A DNA stretch of 64,000 nt from Pueribacillus theae. GTDB taxonomy: Bacteria; Bacillota; Bacilli; Bacillales; UBA6769. The translations under genes were made by a program, and so were the position numbers. Under the pieces are notes generated by a model. The model worked only from the letters and a program-made list of their open reading frames with translations, was not told where the DNA came from and searched no databases. Of the stretch, positions 44,512 to 53,888 are shown in pieces; the stretch's first letter is position 1; the number at the start of each line of letters is the position of its first letter. The stretch is taken from the NCBI RefSeq assembly GCF_003097615.1, contig NZ_QCZG01000002.1:124001-188000 (forward strand), written 5' to 3'.

Positions 44512-47385
44512 ATGGGGAAAAATAGGAAATGGAAAGCTTTTTTAATCGTTTTCGTATTATGTATCAGTTGTTTGCATCCGTTTGCCGCAATGGCAGCGGA
44601 AGCGCCTAGCCAGGGGACGGCATTGAAAAAGGAACAAACTGTTAAAGGAACATTTGGAGAACTGGGTGAGGTCCATTGGTACCAAATCAATCCGGACGCA
44701 AACGAAATCAACCAAGATTCTCATATGAAGATCAAACTCACAGGAACATTTGAAGGGAATGTATCGGTTTATCCGGATCTGAACAGGGCAAAACAGGACG
44801 AAACCTTTGATGCATACAGAGGTTACATTACAAACGGCGAACCTGTTGAAGTCATGATGCCGCATGCCTGGAAGGGGCCCTATTACATAAAGGTGGAATA
44901 TTTCGGCCATTCCGAGGAGGATCCGGAACAGCAGGATGCCACTTATGACATCACATATGAAGGCATCAAACTCCCGCCAACGGACTTGGGCTTGATCGGT
45001 GAGGCATGCCCTGTTGAAGTGAGTGCAGACAAACGGGCCCTCGGTTCGAAAATTTTGACACATCTGCGCCAAATCCGGGACAACGTATTGGCCAAAACGG
45101 AAAAAGGAAAAGAATTATCTTCCATGTATTACAAAGCCGCACCCTTCCTTGTTTCGAAATTGACCTTTGACAAAAAAGCCATCAACAAAGTATACGAAGA
45201 TCTGGCCGCATTAAAAGATCTCTTTGGCGACGTTGCAGAAAACGGTGAAAACAGCAGCCACGTCATTACGAAGGAAGAACAGAAAGCCATCATCAGCCTT
45301 TATGAATTCGCCATCGGGCATGTACCCGATTCCAACCGAAAACAAATCGAAAAGATTGCCGAAAATATGGACATGAACAATCTTGCAGGCAAAAAGGTTT
45401 CTGCTATTTTAAAAGAAAACGGCCTGGTTGCAGCAACAGAAAGTAAAAACCGGGTGATTGTGAAATTCAAAAATGAAAAGGGATTCCAATCGTTCCAGAA
45501 AAAATCCTTTTCCCAATTGAAACAGCGTTCTTTGAAACCATTGGCCGAAAACGGGAAAACGGCTATCAAAAACTTGTATATTGCAGAGGTGGCCGCCAAT
45601 ACTGAAGCAGTGGCCGGCATACTGAAAAAATTGCCTGAAGTGGAATACGCGGAACCCGTGAAAACCTATCATAAAAATTCTACCGATATCCAGTATCCTC
45701 ACCAATGGGGCTTGGAAAATACCGGCCAGGAATCGGGAAAACAACATGCAGATATCCGATTTGCAAAACTTCAACCGCTTTTGAAGCAAAAACAATCGAA
45801 GCAACCCGTGAAAATTGCTGTTGTGGATACTGGTGTCGATTATACACTGGCCGATTTTGAAGGAAAAATCGACATAGAACACGATTATGATTTTGTCAAC
45901 CGGGATGGGGATGCCTACGATGATGAGGGCCATGGAACCCACGTTGCCGGCATTATTGCAGCGGCTGCCGACAATCATTATTCCATGACAGGCATTCATC
46001 CGAACGCCACCATTTTACCGGTGAAAGTATTGGATGCCACCGGAAGCGGGGAATCGGACAAAATTGCATTAGGGATTAAACATGCCGTCGACAAAGGGGC
46101 AAAAGTCATCAATCTGAGCCTGGGCGGGGCGACGAGCAGAGTGATTGAAGATGTATTAAAATATGCGGCTGAGAAAAATGTCACCGTGGTTGCAGCAAGC
46201 GGGAACGACGGTGGAGAATTCTTGAATTATCCGGCCGCCTCGAAATACACGATTGCGGTCGGTGCAACGTACAGGGGTGATGTCGTATGGGATGATTCCA
46301 ATTATGGGGAAGGATTGAACGGAAAAAAATTGGACCTCGTAGCTCCGGGTGTTGAAATTCCGAGCCTGCTGCCAAACGGAAATGTCACATATTTAAGCGG
46401 AACATCCATGGCCGCTCCCCATGTTTCCGCGGTTGCCGGATTATTATGGTCGGCAAACCCATCTTTAAAACCGGATGAGATCAGGCATATCGTCAATTCG
46501 ACAGCCGACGATATTTCCGTGGAAGAGCCCGAATACCCCGATTTCCCGGATGACGATTTTAGTGTCGGGGAACTGGAGGCGGGGTATGATCCAGCATCCG
46601 GCTGGGGCAGGCTGAATGCCTGGGGTGCCTTAAGTATGCTTGATTTGGGGCTTTCCGTACGTCCGTTGACGGATAATGACGAAAAAATCACAGGCAAAGC
46701 AGCAAAGGGAACACAGCTTGAACTCAAAAACGGCGAAACCTTGCTTGTGAAAGGGAAAGCGGATGACAAAGGCACATTCAGTTTCAAGATTCCGCCCCAA
46801 AAGGCAAAGGAAGTTCTTCGCTTAACAGCCAAAAAAGGAGCGGCCGAAACTTCGGTGCGTGTGGTCGTCCAGGATACGCCGCCACCGGCAACTCCGACAG
46901 TCAACCGTGTCACCGACCGGGATACAGCCGTAACGGGGAAAGCCCCGGCGGGAACCACCATTACCGTTAAAGCAAATAAGAAAACATTGGGAACAGCAAA
47001 GCCTAACGATAAAGGACAGTTTAAAGTCAACATTCCAAAACAAAAAGCTGGCACCGTTCTCCATGTAATGGCTACAAGCGTATCCAAAAAAACGAGCAAA
47101 CCCGCCCTGGTTACGGTCATTGACATAACGCCGCCGGAAAAACCGAAGGTCCATAAAGTAAGTGACCGCGACACCTTCGTAACCGGATCAACGGAAGCAG
47201 GCGCAACCGTATACGTAAAACATAAAGAAAAAACAATCGGCGAGAAAAAAGCCGATCGCAAAGGAACATTCAAGATCAAAATCAAAAAACAAAAAGCCGG
47301 CACCGTATTGTACGTTACAGCAAAAGACCCCGCCGGGAACACAAGCAAAGCAACCAAAATAACCGTAAAGAAATATAAAAAATAA
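44512..47385 (+). CDS. Secreted subtilisin-like S8 serine protease with Ig-like repeats
   Basis: A 957-residue precursor. Signal peptide to about residue 35 (FLIVFVLCISCLHPFAAMAAEA). A pre-peptidase beta domain occupies about 45-155, and a helical region lies at about 170-300. An inhibitor-I9-like propeptide ends in LPEVEYAEPV. The S8 domain has Asp439 (AVVDTGVD), His474 (GHGTHVAGI) and Ser632 (SGTSMAAPH). Three Ig-like repeats of about 80 residues follow, each with T-D/S-D-R-D-T...VTG and KGTFKIKI-type strands. It ends Lys-rich without a wall anchor. GGGGAGAG precedes the ATG at 44512. Its third codon positions look richer in G and C than neighbouring genes, suggesting transfer. Confidence 0.92.
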   Translation: MGKNRKWKAFLIVFVLCISCLHPFAAMAAEAPSQGTALKKEQTVKGTFGELGEVHWYQINPDANEINQDSHMKIKLTGTFEGNVSVYPDLNRAKQDETFDAYRGYITNGEPVEVMMPHAWKGPYYIKVEYFGHSEEDPEQQDATYDITYEGIKLPPTDLGLIGEACPVEVSADKRALGSKILTHLRQIRDNVLAKTEKGKELSSMYYKAAPFLVSKLTFDKKAINKVYEDLAALKDLFGDVAENGENSSHVITKEEQKAIISLYEFAIGHVPDSNRKQIEKIAENMDMNNLAGKKVSAILKENGLVAATESKNRVIVKFKNEKGFQSFQKKSFSQLKQRSLKPLAENGKTAIKNLYIAEVAANTEAVAGILKKLPEVEYAEPVKTYHKNSTDIQYPHQWGLENTGQESGKQHADIRFAKLQPLLKQKQSKQPVKIAVVDTGVDYTLADFEGKIDIEHDYDFVNRDGDAYDDEGHGTHVAGIIAAAADNHYSMTGIHPNATILPVKVLDATGSGESDKIALGIKHAVDKGAKVINLSLGGATSRVIEDVLKYAAEKNVTVVAASGNDGGEFLNYPAASKYTIAVGATYRGDVVWDDSNYGEGLNGKKLDLVAPGVEIPSLLPNGNVTYLSGTSMAAPHVSAVAGLLWSANPSLKPDEIRHIVNSTADDISVEEPEYPDFPDDDFSVGELEAGYDPASGWGRLNAWGALSMLDLGLSVRPLTDNDEKITGKAAKGTQLELKNGETLLVKGKADDKGTFSFKIPPQKAKEVLRLTAKKGAAETSVRVVVQDTPPPATPTVNRVTDRDTAVTGKAPAGTTITVKANKKTLGTAKPNDKGQFKVNIPKQKAGTVLHVMATSVSKKTSKPALVTVIDITPPEKPKVHKVSDRDTFVTGSTEAGATVYVKHKEKTIGEKKADRKGTFKIKIKKQKAGTVLYVTAKDPAGNTSKATKITVKKYKK

Positions 47386-47398
47386 ACTCCCGCATAGC

Positions 47399-47430
47399 GG
47401 CCGTCCTTTTCAGGACGGCCTTCTATTTTT
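47399..47430 (+). terminator. Terminator of the S8 protease gene
   Basis: Stem GGCCGTCC/GGACGGCC followed by TTCTATTTTT. Confidence 0.88.
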
Positions 47431-47502
47431 AATAAGAAAATGGCCTAATTTGCCCCAAAATAAAAACCGCCAAAGCCAATAGCCTCAACGGTTTACCCTC
47501 TT

Positions 47503-48861
47503 TTAATAAAGTGTCATATACTGTTCCCTCTCCCACGGATGGACCTGGGTTCGAAACATTTCCCATTCAATTTCTTTCGCTTTAATAAAATGCTCGGATG
47601 CATGGTCTCCAAGCGTTGACATCATCAACTCATTGTTTTTCAATTCTCTAAGCGCTTCTTTTAACGTATCTGGAAGTGCAAAGATACCAACTTGATGAAG
47701 TTCATCATCATTCATTTCGTAAATGTTAAAATCTGTTGAAGCTGGAGGGATCAAGTGATTTTCAATTCCATCAAGACCTGAAGCCAGCAACAACGCCATC
47801 GCCAAATATGGGTTTGCGGACGGATCGACGCTTCGTACTTCAATTCTGGTGCTGATTCCCCGCGAGGAAGGCACACGGACGAGCGGACTGCGGTTTTTGA
47901 CAGACCAAGCAATATAAGACGGGGCTTCGTAGCCTGGTACAAGGCGTTTATATGAATTGACTGTTGGATTCGTAACAGCGGTGAATGCTCTTGCGTTTTT
48001 CAAGATACCGGCAATGAATTGCCTAGCAACCTCGCTTAAACCAAGTTCCTCTTTTTCATCATAAAAAGCGTTTTTATCGTATTTAAACAACGACATATTT
48101 GCATGCATTCCAGAACCTGCCACCCCAAATAATGGCTTTGGCATAAAGGTTGCGTGCAATCCGTGTTTCCTGGCAATCGTTTTTACAACAAGCTTGAACG
48201 TCTGGATATTGTCGCATGTTGTGAGAGCATCGGCATATTTAAAATCAATTTCGTGTTGGCCGGGCGCATTTTCGTGGTGGGATGCTTCGATTTCAAATCC
48301 CATATCCTCCAATTCCAAAACAATATCACGCCTGCAATTTTCACCTAAATCGGTTGGGGCAAGATCGAAATAACCGCCTTTATCATTCACATCAAGGGTC
48401 GGTTCGCCATTCGCATCCATTTTAAAAAGAAAAAATTCAGGCTCGGGCCCAATGTTGAATTCAGTAAACCCTAACGATTCCATTCTTTTTAATGTTTTTT
48501 TGAGAATCCCCCTCGGATCTCCTTCAAAAGGTGTGCCATCTGTTTTATACACATCACAAATCAAACGGGCCACTTTGCCCTTTTCACTCGTCCACGGAAA
48601 AATAACCCACGTATCCAAATCAGGGTACAGATACATATCTGATTCTTCGACTCTAACAAAACCTTCAATGGAAGAACCGTCAAACATCATTTTATTATCT
48701 AACGCTTTATGAATCTGATCGCGCGGGATCTCTACATTTTTAATCGTTCCAAGCAAATCCGTAAACTGCAAGCGAATAAATTTAACATTTTCCTTTTCCA
48801 TTAATTGCAAGATATTTTCCCTATTATATATCGATCCCATGTGTTTTTCATTTGCCTCCAT
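47503..48861 (-). CDS. glnA: Glutamine synthetase, type I-alpha
   Basis: A 452-residue enzyme if the first ATG is used (445 from the ATG at 48840, whose N-terminus GSIYNRENI fits the family better). Motifs: [17 protein letters not shown] (about 30-46), [65 protein letters not shown] and the ATP-site [16 protein letters not shown]. It lacks the adenylylation Tyr loop, as in the alpha type, where regulation is by feedback and GlnR binding. Both starts have poor ribosome binding sites. GlnR, normally just upstream, is absent. Confidence 0.95.
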   Translation of the reverse strand: MEANEKHMGSIYNRENILQLMEKENVKFIRLQFTDLLGTIKNVEIPRDQIHKALDNKMMFDGSSIEGFVRVEESDMYLYPDLDTWVIFPWTSEKGKVARLICDVYKTDGTPFEGDPRGILKKTLKRMESLGFTEFNIGPEPEFFLFKMDANGEPTLDVNDKGGYFDLAPTDLGENCRRDIVLELEDMGFEIEASHHENAPGQHEIDFKYADALTTCDNIQTFKLVVKTIARKHGLHATFMPKPLFGVAGSGMHANMSLFKYDKNAFYDEKEELGLSEVARQFIAGILKNARAFTAVTNPTVNSYKRLVPGYEAPSYIAWSVKNRSPLVRVPSSRGISTRIEVRSVDPSANPYLAMALLLASGLDGIENHLIPPASTDFNIYEMNDDELHQVGIFALPDTLKEALRELKNNELMMSTLGDHASEHFIKAKEIEWEMFRTQVHPWEREQYMTLY

Positions 48862-48910
48862 TTTTTATTATCTTATATACTATTCACCTTTATAAAAAAA
48901 CCTAAACGCC

Positions 48911-50206
48911 TTATTCATATTGTTCAACCCGTTCCTTGCGAAAAGACACGAACCCTCTCTGGGCCAAGAAATCAATTGCATGCAGGGTGGCAATTTTTAC
49001 ATGGCTATACGTTAACCCGCCTTGCACATAGGCAATGTATGGAGGGCGTATTGGGCCATCTGCTGATAATTCAATGCTTGAACCTTGAACAAATGCGCCT
49101 GCAGCCATAATGACGGCATCATCATAGCCAGGCATTTCGCTCGGGAAAGGGGTGGCGTGTGCGTTTATAGGAGAAGAATACTGGATTGCTTGGCAAAATG
49201 CAATCATTTCTTTTTCATTATTAAATTGGATAGATTGGACGAGATCACCCCTCTTTTCATCCCAACGCGGAGATGAAACATAGTGAAAATGTTCCATCAT
49301 CGCACTCGTAAACACAGCGCCTTTTAATGCTTGCGCTACTGTATGAGGGGCGAGGAAAAAGCCTTGATACATCTCAGGCAAACTATAGAGAGTCGCACCA
49401 ATCTCCGCCCCGACGCCTGGCGTTGTAAATCGATAAGAGCATTGTTCAACGAGCTCTTTTCTCCCGACAATATAACCGCCTGTTTTGACGATTCCGCCTC
49501 CGGGATTTTTGATAAGTGAACCCGCCATTAAATCAACGCCTACATGGCATGGTTCTTTTTCTTCTACAAATTCGCCGTAGCAGTTATCAACAAAAACGAT
49601 AACATCTTTCTTTATTTCTTTAACAAAAGCTGTCATTTTTTCGATATCATCGATCGTAATAGGCGGCCTATCCGTATACCCTTTTGATCGTTGAATGCCA
49701 ATGACTTTCGTTTTTTTATTGATGCTTGCTTTAATTCCTTCATAATCCATACGGCCGCTTTCTGTGAGCGGAACATCATTGTAGCTTATATTGAATTCTT
49801 TCAGGGACCCGTTGTTGCCACCTCGAATCCCAATGACTTCATGAAGTGTATCGTATGGTTCACCTGTAATATAAAGCAGCTCATCACCGGGTCTTAATAC
49901 ACCATATAGCGCGAGTGAAATAGCATGTGTTCCTGACATCATTTGAGGCCTAACCAATGCCGCTTCTGCACCAAATACTTGTGCATATACTCGTTCAAGC
50001 GTCTCTCTTCCGGAATCGTCGTAGCCGTATCCAGTTGACGGTGTAAAATGAAAGTCGCTCACTTGGTTGTTCCGAAATGCTTTAAGCACTCTAAATTGAT
50101 TGTTTTCCGCCACCTCGTCAATTTGTTTATGTATCGTAGAAATTTGTTCTTCCATTTGATCTGCTATGCTTTTTAGCTGTTTGCCGAATTGCAATTCGTT
50201 GTACAT
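48911..50206 (-). CDS. ynbB: PLP-dependent YnbB/aluminium-resistance family protein
   Basis: A 431-residue fold-type I PLP enzyme often called methionine gamma-lyase family. YGYDDSGRETLERVYAQVFGAE (about 60-81), VRPQMMSGTHAI, and FVDNCYGEFVEEKEP with the Schiff-base Lys in SLIKNPGGGIVKTGGYIVG (about 232-250). The true reaction is not established. AAAGGAGGC precedes the ATG. It lies between hflX and glnA as in B. subtilis, except that glnR is missing. Confidence 0.9.
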   Translation of the reverse strand: MYNELQFGKQLKSIADQMEEQISTIHKQIDEVAENNQFRVLKAFRNNQVSDFHFTPSTGYGYDDSGRETLERVYAQVFGAEAALVRPQMMSGTHAISLALYGVLRPGDELLYITGEPYDTLHEVIGIRGGNNGSLKEFNISYNDVPLTESGRMDYEGIKASINKKTKVIGIQRSKGYTDRPPITIDDIEKMTAFVKEIKKDVIVFVDNCYGEFVEEKEPCHVGVDLMAGSLIKNPGGGIVKTGGYIVGRKELVEQCSYRFTTPGVGAEIGATLYSLPEMYQGFFLAPHTVAQALKGAVFTSAMMEHFHYVSSPRWDEKRGDLVQSIQFNNEKEMIAFCQAIQYSSPINAHATPFPSEMPGYDDAVIMAAGAFVQGSSIELSADGPIRPPYIAYVQGGLTYSHVKIATLHAIDFLAQRGFVSFRKERVEQYE

Positions 50207-50261
50207 GCTGCCTCCTTTTAAAGGTTGTTCAATGAGTCTGCAATGTCCTTAAACATGGACG

Positions 50262-51509
50262 CTATTCTTTCATTATTGAATTTACGATATTTTTAGGCGC
50301 GATTCCTTTAATAAAAAATGCCTGTTCGGCTTCCGTCCAAGATTTTTCGGCCATAAGCGTTTTCGATTCAAGTGTGGAAAGGAGCTTGCCTTCACTTGAA
50401 GAAACGCGAAGAGTATAAGGAACCATCTGTTCTTTCAGTTTTTCTCGAATCATTGAAACAAGCTTAGCAAGATCGTTCTCATTGTAAGCTGAAATTAAGA
50501 TAAAATCTTCTTCCGATGTTGCAAAAAAATTATCCTTAAGTAAATCTTTTTTGTTGTAAACGACGATTCTTGGAATCCGATCGGCACCCAATTCTGTTAA
50601 TAAATGATTCACTGTCCGCTCATGATCCAAATAGTTGTCATGTGAGGCATCCGTCACATGCAAAATAAGATCCGCTTCTGCGACTTCTTCAAGCGTTGAT
50701 CGGAATGCTGCGACAAGAGCAGTTGGAAGATCTTGAATAAAACCAACCGTATCCGTTAACAAAACATCGAGCACTTGAAAGACTTCCATTTTTCTCGTTA
50801 ACGGATCGAGTGTGGCGAATAATTTGTCTTCTTCATAAGAATCTCCCTTTGTCAGCCGATTAAAAAGGGTGGATTTTCCTGCATTCGTATAGCCAACAAG
50901 CGCTACTTGTATGACATCATTTTTTTTGCGGCGTTCTTTATAACGTGAACGATGCTGGGCAACTTTTTGAAGCTGCTGCTCTATCGCTTGAATTCTTCTG
51001 CGGATATGGCGGCGATCGGTTTCCAGCTGTGTTTCCCCCGGCCCCCTTGTCCCTATTCCACCGCCAAGCCTGGAAAGAACAATCCCTTTCCCTACAAGAC
51101 GGGGAAGCGTATATTTTAATTGGGCCAATTCAACTTGAAGCTTTCCTTCCTTGGAGCGGGCGCGCGCAGCAAAAATATCTAAAATCAACTGTGTGCGGTC
51201 GATAATTTTTATTCCAAAAAAATCGGTTAAATTCCGCAATTGCCCTGAGGATAATTCATCATTGAAGATAATGAGATGGATGTCTTCCATTTCAATAAAA
51301 GCCTGTATCTCTTTTAATTTACCTTTTCCAATATAAAAAGCAGGGTGAACTCGTTCGCGCTTTTGGGTAAAAACGTGAACGACGCTGCCATTTGCTGTTT
51401 CCGTCAATGCTTCCAGCTCTTTCATTGACTCTTCAAATTGTGTGCTGTTCATTTGCGGAAGTTCACATCCTACAAGGACGGCTCTTTCCTTTTCTTCTTT
51501 TTCGATCAA
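50262..51509 (-). CDS. hflX: Ribosome-associated GTPase HflX
   Basis: A 415-residue GTPase that splits stalled or hibernating ribosomes. N-terminal HflX domain (FTQKRERVHPAFYIGKGKLKEI; GIKIIDRTQLILDIFAARA; GGGIGTRGPGETQLETDRR) is followed by a G domain: G1 GYTNAGKSTLFN (about 208-219), G3 DTVGF, G4 NKKD. TTG start with AAGG upstream. First of the hflX-ynbB pair. Confidence 0.93.
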   Translation of the reverse strand: MIEKEEKERAVLVGCELPQMNSTQFEESMKELEALTETANGSVVHVFTQKRERVHPAFYIGKGKLKEIQAFIEMEDIHLIIFNDELSSGQLRNLTDFFGIKIIDRTQLILDIFAARARSKEGKLQVELAQLKYTLPRLVGKGIVLSRLGGGIGTRGPGETQLETDRRHIRRRIQAIEQQLQKVAQHRSRYKERRKKNDVIQVALVGYTNAGKSTLFNRLTKGDSYEEDKLFATLDPLTRKMEVFQVLDVLLTDTVGFIQDLPTALVAAFRSTLEEVAEADLILHVTDASHDNYLDHERTVNHLLTELGADRIPRIVVYNKKDLLKDNFFATSEEDFILISAYNENDLAKLVSMIREKLKEQMVPYTLRVSSSEGKLLSTLESKTLMAEKSWTEAEQAFFIKGIAPKNIVNSIMKE

Positions 51510-51557
51510 TCAGCAACCTTCTTTCACTTCTGTTTTCGTGTATTCATCATATCAAAA

Positions 51558-52487
51558 TTATGCGTCGTCTTCTAGTTGTACATCTACCGCCAGCAATGTC
51601 ATGAGTTGTTTTCGATCGAAATTTTCATCTTTTAACAGTCTGACTGCTTGCTTCCGAATCGACTTTTCAATTAAATTTCTAATATAGCGCGCGTTGCTGA
51701 ATGTGCGAGAATTGGTTGCTCTATATCGTTCAAGATGATTCTTTATTTTCCATTCCGCTTCTTTTGACAATACGTAATCTCTTTCATGTGACATCCGTCT
51801 TGCAATTTCCATTAATTCATCATTCGTATAGTCTGGAAAAGAAACAACAAGAGGAAATCTAGATGGCATACCAGGATTCATTGACATAAAATAGTCCATC
51901 TCTTTCGGGTACCCGGCAAGAATTAAAATAATATCCTGATGGTTGTCTTCCATTGCTTTCACTAACGTATCAATCGCTTCTTTTCCGAAATCTTTTTCCC
52001 CGCCCCTTGCCAATGAGTAAGCTTCATCAATAAATAAGATCCCGCCATGGGCTTTCTTAACAAGATCCCGTGTTTTTTGTGCCGTGTGGCCGATATATTC
52101 ACCGACGAGATCCGCCCGCTCCGCTTCAATTAAATGGCCTTTTGACAACACTTCCATCTCATAAAGCAGCTTCGCCAAAAATCGGGCAATCGTTGTTTTC
52201 CCTGTTCCGGGATTACCTTTAAATAGCATATGGAGCGCTTGCTTCTCCTGTTTCAAACCAATGTTTTTACGGCAGCGATTAATATAAATCCATGCATAAA
52301 TTTCATTTATAAAACGTTTAATTTCTTCCATGCCGACAAGGGTATTTAATTCTTTTTGAATTTTTTCAAGAGGATAATGCTTCGTCAAATCCATGCCGTC
52401 GATCATTGATGAGTTGGTCTGATTTTTTCGTTGGTTTAAAACAATATTAATTTGCCCACTCGTTCTCTTAACTGTAGTGCTGCTCAT
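51558..52487 (-). CDS. spoVK: Stage V sporulation protein K
   Basis: A 309-residue AAA ATPase of the CbbX/SpoVK class. Walker A GNPGTGKTT (about 92-100), Walker B ILFIDEAYSLARGGEKDFGKEA (about 148-169), sensor and arginine-finger regions AGYPKEMDYFMSMNPGMPSRF. It is needed for late spore maturation in the mother cell. AGTGAGGTGA precedes the ATG. In B. subtilis it also lies between hfq and hflX. Confidence 0.95.
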   Translation of the reverse strand: MSSTTVKRTSGQINIVLNQRKNQTNSSMIDGMDLTKHYPLEKIQKELNTLVGMEEIKRFINEIYAWIYINRCRKNIGLKQEKQALHMLFKGNPGTGKTTIARFLAKLLYEMEVLSKGHLIEAERADLVGEYIGHTAQKTRDLVKKAHGGILFIDEAYSLARGGEKDFGKEAIDTLVKAMEDNHQDIILILAGYPKEMDYFMSMNPGMPSRFPLVVSFPDYTNDELMEIARRMSHERDYVLSKEAEWKIKNHLERYRATNSRTFSNARYIRNLIEKSIRKQAVRLLKDENFDRKQLMTLLAVDVQLEDDA

Positions 52488-52565
52488 GAAGCTTCACCTC
52501 ACTTTTCTTTTTCCGTAATTAGTATACGAAAACGGAAAAAAAGTGTGACAAAAGCCCATTTCCAG

Positions 52566-52600
52566 AAATTAGAGATCAGAGGCCGGAAGCCAGATTAGTA
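52566..52600. repeat. Family B intergenic repeat, copy 4 (partial)
   Basis: GAGATCAGAGGCCGGAAGCC followed by AGATTAGT. Lies between hfq and spoVK; the outer hairpins are gone. Confidence 0.55.
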
Positions 52601-52650
52601 AAGCTCTCTGTTGATTTTTGACTCATCAATTGTATTAAAGCTACCTCATT

Positions 52651-52678
52651 AAAAAATGCTCCCAGTTGGGAGCATTTT
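52651..52678 (-). terminator. Terminator of the mutS-hfq operon
   Basis: Stem AATGCTCCCA/TGGGAGCATT with six T on the minus strand, overlapping the hfq stop. Confidence 0.88.
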
Positions 52679-52907
52679 AGCTTTCGTCATCTGAAAATTT
52701 AACATTTTTGCTTGGGGCGAAGGTGGAGATGGCGTGTTTGTAAATAAGCTGCTGTTTGCCTTCAGATTCCAACATGACTGTAAAATTATCAAATCCTTTA
52801 ATTAAGCCTTTTAGCTGGAACCCGTTTGTTAAATATACGGTGACGAAAGTATTTTCACGTCGTAGAGCATTTAAAAATTGGTCTTGAATATTGATCTGCT
52901 GCTTCAT
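52677..52907 (-). CDS. hfq: RNA chaperone Hfq
   Basis: A 76-residue Sm-fold RNA chaperone. Starts [20 protein letters not shown]; Sm1 [20 protein letters not shown] and Sm2 [14 protein letters not shown] are complete. The short C-terminus is typical of Bacilli. AGAGGAGGA fixes the start at 52907. Immediately downstream of miaA, as in most bacteria. Confidence 0.97.
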   Translation of the reverse strand: MKQQINIQDQFLNALRRENTFVTVYLTNGFQLKGLIKGFDNFTVMLESEGKQQLIYKHAISTFAPSKNVKFSDDES

Positions 52908-52940
52908 TCGTAGTCCTCCTCTTTTCACATTCCTGCTTAC

Positions 52941-53888
52941 CTATTGGTTCTCTATTCGGTTTAACTTTCCTGCAACATATTCAATGATTTCATATTTTTT
53001 TTTGTTGGGGTGATCCGACATATCAAACCAGTCAATTTGCATTTTATTTTTGAACCAAGTGAATTGTCTTTTTGCATACTTTCTAGAATTTTGTTTTAGC
53101 AATTCAATGGCTTCATCTTTTGACAAGTCTCCGTCAAAATACTGAAAAAGCTCTTTATATCCGATTGCTTGGGCAGCTTGGGAATTTCGGATTCCTTTTT
53201 TATATAAATGATACGCCTCTTCAATCAGTCCTTTTTCAACCATATGATCGACGCGCCGGTTTATTCTTTCGTAAAGCTTTTCCCTATCCATTGTAAGTCC
53301 GATGAATATCGCATCATAGATGGCCAGACTCGTTTCTTTATTCGCTGTTATTGGTTCCCCGGTATTTTCTATCACTTCCAACGCCCGTATCACTCTTCTG
53401 CGGTTATTCGGATGGATTCTTTTATAGCTTTCGGGATCTTTTGTTTTCAGCTTTTCGTGAAGGGCTTCATTCCCATATTTGTCAGCGAATTCCTCCATCT
53501 CTTTTCGAAACATGTCATCTGAACCGATATCGGTAAATTGATAATCATGTGTAATCGCTTGAACATAAAGCCCTGTTCCGCCGACAAGTATTGGAAGACG
53601 GCCTTTCCTGCTTATCTCGGAAATGAAACGGCGTGCTTGCTCCTGAAATTCAGAAACTGAAAATGTCTCAGTAGGCTCCTTAATATCGATCATATGATGT
53701 GGAATTCCTTGCATCTCATCCTGCGTAATTTTCGCTGTCCCAATGTCAAGGCCGCGATAAATTTGCATCGAATCTCCGCTGATGATTTCGCCATCAAATC
53801 GTTTTGCCAACTCGATGCTGATTTCCGTTTTGCCAACAGCGGTTGGCCCGACGATAACGAGCAAACGCTCTCTCTTCAATTGCTTCAC
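52941..53888 (-). CDS. miaA: tRNA dimethylallyltransferase MiaA
   Basis: A 315-residue enzyme adding dimethylallyl to A37 of tRNAs reading UNN codons. P-loop [17 protein letters not shown] (about 13-29), [29 protein letters not shown], and RRVIRALEV. The start overlaps the mutL stop (ATGA). Its product is the substrate of MiaB, encoded 6 kb upstream in the same orientation. Confidence 0.96.
   Translation of the reverse strand: MKQLKRERLLVIVGPTAVGKTEISIELAKRFDGEIISGDSMQIYRGLDIGTAKITQDEMQGIPHHMIDIKEPTETFSVSEFQEQARRFISEISRKGRLPILVGGTGLYVQAITHDYQFTDIGSDDMFRKEMEEFADKYGNEALHEKLKTKDPESYKRIHPNNRRRVIRALEVIENTGEPITANKETSLAIYDAIFIGLTMDREKLYERINRRVDHMVEKGLIEEAYHLYKKGIRNSQAAQAIGYKELFQYFDGDLSKDEAIELLKQNSRKYAKRQFTWFKNKMQIDWFDMSDHPNKKKYEIIEYVAGKLNRIENQ

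Noticed and set aside
44557-45999. Other long minus-strand frames opposite the S8 protease
   Set aside because: Antisense shadows in the same gene.
46302-47357. A 351-codon minus-strand frame opposite the S8 protease
   Set aside because: Antisense shadow caused by the codon bias of the protease gene; no ribosome binding site and the sense gene is unambiguous.
47460-47495. Terminator hairpin after glnA
   Set aside because: Only six good base pairs (AAACCG/CGGTTT) with a weak inner stem; not strong enough to list.
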